Source: Alentia gelatinosa
Taxonomy: Eukaryota > Annelida > Polychaeta > Phyllodocida > Polynoidae
Direction: 5' to 3'
Assembly (NCBI GenBank): GCA_950022655.1
Contig: OX465579.1
Span: 43,689,950 to 43,753,949 of the forward strand
DNA: 64,000 nucleotides
Part shown: piece after piece, positions 1 through 64,000 of the stretch
How positions within the stretch are numbered: the stretch's first letter is position 1
Layout: each line of letters starts with the position of its first letter
The notes under the pieces: model-generated
The model's input: only the letters and a program-made list of their open reading frames with translations
The model's database searches: none
What the model was told of the DNA's origin: nothing
Translations under genes and position numbers: made by a program

Positions 1-629
1 CCACTTCATTATTTACTGTCTGTGCATCATATATTCCATGAACCCCATAGGGCTCATGCTGTTCTGTGTGATATCTTCTGTGTATCTTCAGATATCTAAC
101 TGACATACACGAACTCCGAGAGAACCATTTCAGTTTACCTTAAGAAGACTAAAAGGTAGTGTCTCCTGATACAGTTCTTCCCTCAACTTTTACATTCTGA
201 CCGGAAGTGACATTTAATAGTGAACTTCAAAAATAGACTTACGTGGCCACTTGATGTTCATCGGAACTTTCTACATCCTCGCCACCCTAGATTCTTACCT
301 TCGTTGACAAGACATCCTGAATGTTATATATATAGACTTCTATTGTCGAAACGTAAGCCCCATCCCTCCATACTTATTGAACAGATACACATGGAACCCT
401 CAGACCCCACACTTACCCCCCCCCCCCCTCGTCCCACACTAATAAAATCACTGGCCTTCATGATTAGATCACTGCCAACCCAGGCCGTAGCCCGCCAGCA
501 TCTGATTGGATACCCGTCATAACCCAGGCCAAATATTTAACGTCGTCGCCCGCCGGAAGTCTAATCCGGACGCCGGGATTCCATTATGCCGTGCAGTACC
601 GTGTCTCGGATTAGCCCCGCTTTGTGCTG

Positions 630-643
630 CCACCAGGTGGCGC
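630..643 (+). promoter_or_regulatory. CTCF-like motif
   Basis: CCACCAGGTGGCGC, close to the CTCF core consensus. Confidence 0.4.
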
Positions 644-687
644 ACTGGTGACATGATGGGCACAATGCACGCCACCGACTCTACCCG

Positions 688-705
688 CATTACCATGGTA
701 ACGCA
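688..705. promoter_or_regulatory. RFX X-box-like palindrome
   Basis: GCATTACCATGGTAACGC is an almost perfect inverted repeat of the form GTTNCC-ATGG-NAAC bound by RFX factors. Confidence 0.4.
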
Positions 706-1328
706 ATCACCGGCCACGCCCCTCCTCAGATGGAGGAATCAGGGTGGATTATGATCATGGAGGTGGGCGGTCGCGGGCTCTAGCGGCGGCCGGAGGAACT
801 TATCAAAGGGGGTCAGGTGTGTGTTTAGGTGTTCGTATCTTTCATTGTATACACTGGTTCAGTAGTAGGGAAAATACAAGGGATTCAAGTTAGAATATAT
901 TAGTAGTCATGACTAAGTCATTTGATTAATCTTGCTGATAGTATACTTTTATACGGTAATAATCTGATATTTCAATATATTAATTTAGCCACGAGGCAAT
1001 CGTAAAAAGAGCGACCATGAGGAAGACCTCAGTCTGTACACTCTGTTTCATAGATTTAGAGAAGCTTCCACTAGTTGTTACTTATGTGCATGGGAATTCC
1101 TATGTCTAGTTAAAATGTCAGGCCTCTTTTTGGAAAAGAAAAACAGGCTCATACCATACCTTTACAATAGCTGTCTTTATTAGTAAATTGTATAATATAT
1201 TCAATTTTACATTTTGAAAATTGTTCATTGTCCAACTCTTGACTGTCAAGGGAATGAAAATGTCTTTCCTCCCAGAGTGCTATCCCTGCTTTGGCTTAAG
1301 AATGGACCATTTCTGGCGATGAACTCAC

Positions 1329-58453
<57,125 letters not shown>

Positions 58454-58478
58454 TGCTTCTGGTATTTAGGATTTTCAC
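58454..58478 (-). other. ZNG1: ZNG1 5' UTR portion of exon 1, with a candidate upstream leader donor
   Basis: The polypyrimidine-AG acceptor just before GTGAAAATCC marks the 5' edge of this exon. A good donor, CCAAG/GTAAGT, lies on the same strand at 58660/58659 and could end the noncoding leader exon. That would put transcription start just above 58660, next to or inside the inverted-repeat element at 58701-58845. The leader is an inference. Confidence 0.4.
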
Positions 58479-58700
58479 CTGAAAAAAAAAAGATAAATAA
58501 AACTATACACTTAATTGATGTTTGCCTTCATTTTAATGTTTTGTGCATTTATTTCATTAGCTCCATAACAGAGGAAAAGTAAACTGCATGGACATGCTAA
58601 CTATCCACTATCATTGAATATCTTTCTGATACAAATTTTATAGGTCAAATGAGACTTACCTTGGTAAAATGTGATATTTGACCTAAAGTCTATGATATTA

Positions 58701-58845
58701 CAGGGTCGTCGGATGGAGCAACAGAGATATAACTCTTGCCAGGTACCAGCAGGGCACAAGTGACCTACCCCCTAAGAGCAAAGCAATATGATGGGCAGGG
58801 AAACAACAGTCTTGGGTGGGACCGTTGCTCCATCCGACAACCCTG
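58701..58845. mobile_element. Short inverted-repeat MITE at the ZNG1 5' end
   Basis: 145 bp with about 23-bp termini: CAGGGTCGTCGGATGGAGCA and its complement, flanked by TTA/TAA. No coding capacity. Lies just upstream of the inferred leader donor of ZNG1. Family unclear; the CAGGGT start resembles hAT-type ends, but an 8-bp duplication is not evident. Confidence 0.65.
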
Positions 58846-59334
58846 TAACTGTCAGACAACACTATGATGGATGCCTATGTAAGTGAGCAAACACTACCTT
58901 CAAAAGCCTGGTAAATTAACTCAGTGCTTGAGCCAGACCATTGGGTAGACAAGTATATAATAATACTGTTATACAGGGGTTTAAAGGTAGCATGACACAT
59001 TTATGAACAGCCCCACTTTACCATTGATGCAAAACTAGATTTTGAAATTTGTATATGATCTACCTAATATATAGATCTAGACTGAAAAGCTTGGCCTGCC
59101 TTCAGTCAGCCAGCACCAGTCAGTCTCTCTGACGGTTAACAACGTGGTGCAACTGGCTTTGTGCAACTCTGTTCATTCAGGTTCACAAAAGTGGAACTGC
59201 AATATAAGTTAGAGGTGAGTGGCCCAAAAATTATCTAAAAAACAAGAATAAAACTATACATTTTCATAAAGCTCACATCAAAGTGCATGCAATTCTGTAA
59301 TTATTTCTTCTCTATCCCGAAATACCGACCGTTT

Positions 59335-59560
59335 ACAAATTTTTGAAAGAGATAAGAACATCTGAGTTTCCGCTACACCTTGGGAGTGTATTGGAGGCAT
59401 GAAGGCACGTTGTAAACCGTTCGCTTTAGTTATGCACTACCTTTGCGTACACACTTCTTTTTTTCATTATTTTCGATTTTCATACTGCCGGCTGCACAAC
59501 TATACAGCTGGTTTGAATGCAGCGGCAGTCAAAGGGTTTACAAAACATAGACTGACTATG
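59335..59560. repeat. Diverged fragment related to the 52-kb repeat cluster
   Basis: TTTAGTTATGCACTACCTTTGCG matches the TTTAGTTATGCACTATTTTTCCG block at 52527-52549 (differences in the second half), followed by a GGTTTGAAT block as at 53388. Confidence 0.4.
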
Positions 59561-59976
59561 CAATAAGTCAGTAATCTCCCAGACAATAAGAAATTTTCCA
59601 TTCATACATAATGTGGAATCTTACATAAGATCAATTATGATTTGTCATCTTACAAACCACATTGTGGAAGACAACACAAATATTTTCTAGGTTGCAGTTA
59701 AGTATAGAGCCGTGTTAACATCTATAAAAGTTCTCTTACGACAAAATTGAGATATCGACATCATTCAACTTTTGATAGAAAAGAGATTTGGTAATAACAC
59801 ACTCCAGGAATACATTTAAGATAATACAGAATAAGAGATATCCCAACTTAAATATACACAATAAGTAGCAGACTGGTAAGGGCTTGAGACCACCATAGGA
59901 CTTATTCTGTTCACAAGCAAAAGAAAATTCATAACAATAAGGTTCAGCCCATAACTTTTCCAGGGTCTAGATCCTG

Positions 59977-62822
59977 TCAACAATCCACTCTCAAAATGTC
60001 GGAATAATCATAGTATGGTAGGACCATAGTTTTATACAACAACAAGGCAGTGTTTTCATCCAAATATTTCCTAGGTTTTTTAAGCACATATAACTTATCT
60101 GAAACTTTCTTTAGAGTACATTCGGTATGCATATTGAAATTTAAATATTGGTCTAAGGTGAACCCAAGGCTCTTAAAATGGAAAACATATTCTAAAATTT
60201 GGTTATTCATGTATAGGGGTTCATTTATATTCTTCACACCAAATAGAAATTAAGATTAATTCTATCTGCATTTCCTGATATAATACATGTACATTTTCCC
60301 TGTCAGATAAATAGGTGTGTCGTCCACATATAGTAATGCCTTGGCATTCTTCAAAGTCTTAGTGATATCATTTATTTAAAGTAGAAAAATAAAGGTCCTA
60401 AAATAGAACCTTGCGGTACTCTGCAACAAATTTTGTGCTGATCTGATAAAGCGTTATTTGCAAAAGTTGTTTGAAATCTGTTCATGAGGTAACTAGAAAT
60501 ACATCGATGTAAGATACCTCTAATACCCAATTATATTAATTTTTCCAATAAAATAACGTGATTTACAGTGTCAAAGGCCTTACAAAGGTGTAAAAAGCAA
60601 ACAATCGAGACATTTTTTATTGATACCTTGGAGCAAATCCTCCGTCAATGTAACGCATATATTCAGAGTGGAATGATTCTTTCTGAAACTGCCTTAGACA
60701 GGCTCTAAAGTATGAAAATCGTTACAAAATTCAATTAAATAGTTATGAACTAGACGTTCAACTATTTTACCTATTAAAGGTAAAAGTCATACAGGACATA
60801 AATTGCCCACAGAAGCCGAATTACCAGCTTTCTTAAGGGACATTTTTCATAGTTCTGGGAAAATGCCCGTCGATAAAGACAAATTACATTTATACAAATG
60901 TTGATCAGGAAATACCAAAGAAGCATCCTTCAAAAAAGTCAAAGATATTCCATCAATATTAGAGCTTTTCCAAATGTCTTTTTCCTTTATGGTGTCCATA
61001 AGCTCCTCAGCCCCGAGAATAATGTGATCAATATATTTATTTCTTCAATATGATTTACCCAGGGTCTAGTGTGGTAGGCAGAGAGGGTGGTGGGTCCTAT
61101 CTTCATGAAAAAAGAGTTTATATAATTTGCAGTGTCGTTCAAAGAAACCTTTTATGTATCATCATTTACTAATGTAATGGAGGATTCAGAGGACCTTGAC
61201 GAAGAATTTTCTTAATTTCTTTCCAAAATTTTCTACTCTCATTTGAGTGGGTTTGCAAGTTTCCCTTAATAAAAGTTGACTTTGCCTTTAAAACCAATTT
61301 TTTTACCTCGTTGCGCAACATTCTTTCCCTGTGAAAATAATCCGCCGAGCCCATTTTCCTGTATTTTCTTAAGGCCTTATCTTTATCCACTATTTTCTCT
61401 AGAATTTCATTAGTGATCCAGTCATCTTTAGGTTTGTTTATCCGAAATTCTTTGATGGGGCACATCTTATCTAAAACTGAGAGAATATTTTGATACATGA
61501 TGTCCCAGCAGGTGTTTGGGTCCTCAGATTCATAGAAGGTGGGCCAATTCAAATATTTTAAGCCCTTTTGAAATTCATCTTTTTTATATCTTCTATGAGA
61601 TCGACCGAAGAAAGAGATTTTTTCATTTAACTTTTTTTACTGTCCCGAGACTATATAAACTAAAATATGATCACTTAATTTCATGTCTAATACTCCAGAA
61701 TATTTAGTATGTAATTACATTGGTAATTACATAATCCAAACACGATTGACAAGTATCCTCACATCTTGTATATTGATCAATTATCTGATTTAGGCCTTTG
61801 CAGCTCAACCAATTTTTCTAACAATTTTACCTGGGCATTATTTTTATTCATCCAGTTTAAATTAAAATCCCCTGTTATGTTGCATTCGTATCCATCTACG
61901 TTCACCTTATCAATTTTATCTTTTAGTATCTCAGGGGCATTCCCAAAATTTCCCTCCCAAGGGCGATAAATAGTCGCCAGGACCCATAAAGACTCATGAT
62001 CAATCGTAGATGAGTTTAGCTCATCAGTATCCATTGTATTGAAAGTAAATTTATTTGCAACATAAATAATAATCCCTCCACCTCCTTTCCTTAACTTGTT
62101 GATCGGATCACCAAGGATCTGTCCAGCCTGACACAAGAAAAGCCATCAATATCTATTAGGGCATCTGGTATTCTTTCATTTAGTTTCGACTTTGTGATGC
62201 AGATTATATAAAAAAATATCAACTAGTTGTAACTTATTAAACAAACCGGCGACATTCAGATCTCCTATCCTGAGGCCCCTTTCCCACCCAGAGTCTCCTC
62301 TTTTCCTCTTCAACTGACATTGAATATCACTTATTTAGTTAATCTAATAATTCTAGCCCGGATTAATAAGGTATAACTTGATTTCTGTGTCAAACTATTA
62401 ACATAAGAATTTATATAGAAGGTCATTAATTTGATCCCTTTATCCCAGACAATCTCAGTTCAATTTTCTAAGAAAAGGATTTATAAAACATATAGATACA
62501 AATTTGTCACCAATACCTCTGAGGTCTGGATAGATCGACAATAACGTTATCAATCTCGCCATATCATATGTAGGCAGCATTGACAATATCACCTGGATAA
62601 TGATTCTCATAAGATATACAGCATCCCTATTTAAACTGACTTAATACTAATGAGTTTCCCCAAAGCAACGGAGAATTTTTTTCCCCAGAAGGCAATAAGT
62701 TCATTCGATGGATGTAAACCGTCGTACAGGAGGTCCATATGAAAATCAGGGAAGTTTCCTGGCTGACCCGAACTAATGTTCCAACTGTCCCATGCATGTA
62801 GGTATATACTTGGAATCGACAA
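59977..62822 (-). mobile_element. Decayed CR1/Jockey-like LINE (esterase end, endonuclease, reverse transcriptase)
   Basis: In order on the minus strand: 62631-62822 with DGLHPSNELIAFWGKKF, like the SGNH esterase domain of CR1 ORF1; KLNERIPDALIDIDGF and KGGGGIIIYV near 62050-62190, then TGDFNLNWMN (endonuclease); 61169-61552, the linker before the reverse transcriptase; VPQGSILGPLFF and the catalytic YVDD near 60320-60430; 59977-60237, the thumb (FHFKSLGFTLD). Frameshifts and stops separate the pieces, so it is dead. Confidence 0.8.
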
Positions 62823-62973
62823 TGAAATGGTTTATTAAGGCCAAGACTGACTGCCTGAAAATCAGGAAAATTTGCCGGCCGGCCCCAACTATTCTAAGAC
62901 AAAATGTGCCATAACTATAAAAAAATCTTATGCACTTAGAACTATAATTCCAACTGTCCCATGCAGGTATATA

Positions 62974-63461
62974 CAGTGAAACCCCGCGTAAGCGGACACC
63001 CTCCGTTCCGGGCCAAAGTGACCGCTTACGCGGGGTGTGCGCTTATGCAGGGTTTTCAAGTTTCCTATGGACCAATACTGAAGTGTTATTTACCGATATT
63101 TATGGGACACAGAGGGGATGGTAAATGTGAAATCAATTTTCTAATATCTTCATTGGATCTGAAGTTAGTAAACTTTGAAATTATAAATGTATTTTATATG
63201 AATATACTCACACACACTCATTGAAGACACAGATTAATCTATTTTTGGTAGGGTGTCCGTCGGAACTGTCCACTTACACTGGGTTTTAGGCCTTTTCATA
63301 GCGAAATAACTGTCCTCTTATGCGGGGTGTCCGCTTATGCAATGTGACCGCTTACGCGGGGTTAAATCAAACATCTAATAGAGGAAACAATTTCCGTTCC
63401 GAGCAAAAGTGTCTGCTTACACGGGATGTCCGCTTACTGTCTGTTAGGCGGGGTTCTACTG
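62974..63461. mobile_element. Tc1/mariner-like MITE with CAGTGAAACCCCGCG ends
   Basis: Ends CAGTGAAACCCCGCG and GCGGGGTTCTACTG, flanked by TA on both sides. The motif GCTTACGCGGGG or a variant recurs several times inside. No transposase. Confidence 0.7.
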
Positions 63462-63488
63462 TACCTGGAATATGAGTGGCGTCTAGAT

Positions 63489-63620
63489 TTTATCCTACCC
63501 CGTTTCCATATTTTTTCAGTATCAGAGAGTAGTGGCATAAACAACACTTTATGTCACACCCGTGAAATAAACAAATCCCATGTTAAACCTATGGCGTTTT
63601 TTTATTAGGGGTAGGATAAA
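63489..63620. mobile_element. MITE with TTTATCCTACCCC termini, copy 2 (reverse, internally deleted)
   Basis: Read on the minus strand it begins TTTATCCTACCCCTAATAAA and matches 55856-56106 through the ACATAAAGTGTT-TTTATGCC block. 132 bp. Confidence 0.65.
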
Positions 63621-63769
63621 CACGGCGCTCGCCCGCGTTTACGATCCATAGATATAGCTAGGTCTGTGCTTTTGCTTTCTATGAATAAAGCATTATTTAT
63701 ATACGAATCTAGACCTCTACCTTAATTCTTTGTGTTGGGTGTATTATAACCTTCTCTGGACCTAGGCAG

Positions 63770-63905
63770 GTCCATGGACGCCTTGAGCCCAGGATGATTT
63801 GAGCCCTGGACGCCTTGAGCCTTTCTGTGGACGCCTCGAGCCTACCCTGTGGACGCCTTGAGCCTACCCCGATTTGGTGGCCTTGACTCGGCTTGAGCCT
63901 CTGCT
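63770..63905. repeat. Minisatellite with TGGACGCCTTGAGCC units
   Basis: About five imperfect copies of roughly 20-25 bp; the last bases of the window (CTCAAG) hint at a further unit beyond. Confidence 0.8.
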
Positions 63906-64000
63906 CTAGGTGTCAAAACTTTAAAAGTGCACTTATACTGGTTTATACTTATAGTCTAGAATGTACGACACTAATCCTTACCCAACCCTATAGGCTCAAG

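Larger units (their letters stand above)
480..790. promoter_or_regulatory. CpG-rich island A in ZNG1 intron 10
   Basis: GC-rich block in AT-rich surroundings with a CTCF-like site (630-643) and an RFX X-box-like palindrome (688-705). Open frames here are products of base composition. A candidate regulatory element, by inference. Confidence 0.35.
1..1328. other. ZNG1 intron 10 (partial)
   Basis: Apart from the GC-rich island at 480-790, I see nothing recognisable here. It must hold or precede the missing C-terminal ZNG1 exons. Confidence 0.5.

Noticed and set aside
1..78. Minus-strand GVHGIYD-like reading at the left edge, resembling the GVHELYD region of the ZNG1 C-terminus
   Set aside because: Only a few residues match, the sequence before it does not, and splice sites cannot be judged at the window edge. 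It may be a repeat.

Overview
The window is nuclear DNA of an animal, most likely a marine invertebrate. Coding sequence is sparse and cut into short exons with consensus splice sites. The rest is AT-rich intron full of LINE, MITE and Penelope-like debris, poly-C runs and TA/CA microsatellites, with scattered GC-rich CpG islands. The phylum cannot be fixed from what I can see. There is no bacterial-type gene, operon or CRISPR array, and I found no convincing tRNA or rRNA gene.

Nearly the whole window is one minus-strand gene. I rebuilt ten phase-compatible coding exons of ZNG1 (CBWD/COG0523), the GTP-dependent zinc chaperone of methionine aminopeptidase 1. They run from the start codon at 58453 to exon 10 at 1329-1385 and encode 230 residues. 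The rest of the C-terminal domain lies beyond the left edge. The gene is very large here: intron 5 is about 25 kb, intron 7 about 14 kb and intron 6 about 11 kb.

A complete class A GPCR gene is nested antisense in ZNG1 intron 6 (19838-25293, plus strand). It has six coding exons whose phases all agree, 329 residues, and its own TATA box. Inside the third intron of the GPCR is a second TATA/Inr promoter-like region followed by an ATG mini-exon, possibly a third nested transcription unit.

Layout: 1-4900 ZNG1 exons 10-8 with GC islands and a long TA microsatellite against the exon 8 acceptor; 5-18.8 kb intron 7 with a minisatellite (8.45-9.89 kb), GC-rich blocks, a dimeric satellite (14.69-15.75 kb) and a Penelope-like fragment (16-17 kb); 18.8-30.2 kb intron 6 with the GPCR, a 26-kb TIR element and an LTR-like element with a 13-bp target duplication (27.7-28.9 kb); 30.2-55.2 kb intron 5 with several CpG islands, a 23-bp minisatellite, a TIR element interrupted by a LINE (46.8-48.9 kb) and a hairpin MITE cluster (51.9-53.2 kb); 55.2-58.5 kb ZNG1 exons 5-1; 58.7-64 kb upstream sequence with MITEs, a decayed CR1/Jockey-like LINE and a terminal minisatellite.

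Many of the GC-rich islands in the ZNG1 introns carry CTCF-like, RFX X-box-like and YY1-like motifs. Together with the giant introns this suggests, as inference only, that ZNG1 hosts regulatory DNA for a neighbouring developmental gene. In human, the CBWD/ZNG1 genes lie beside FOXD4-family genes.
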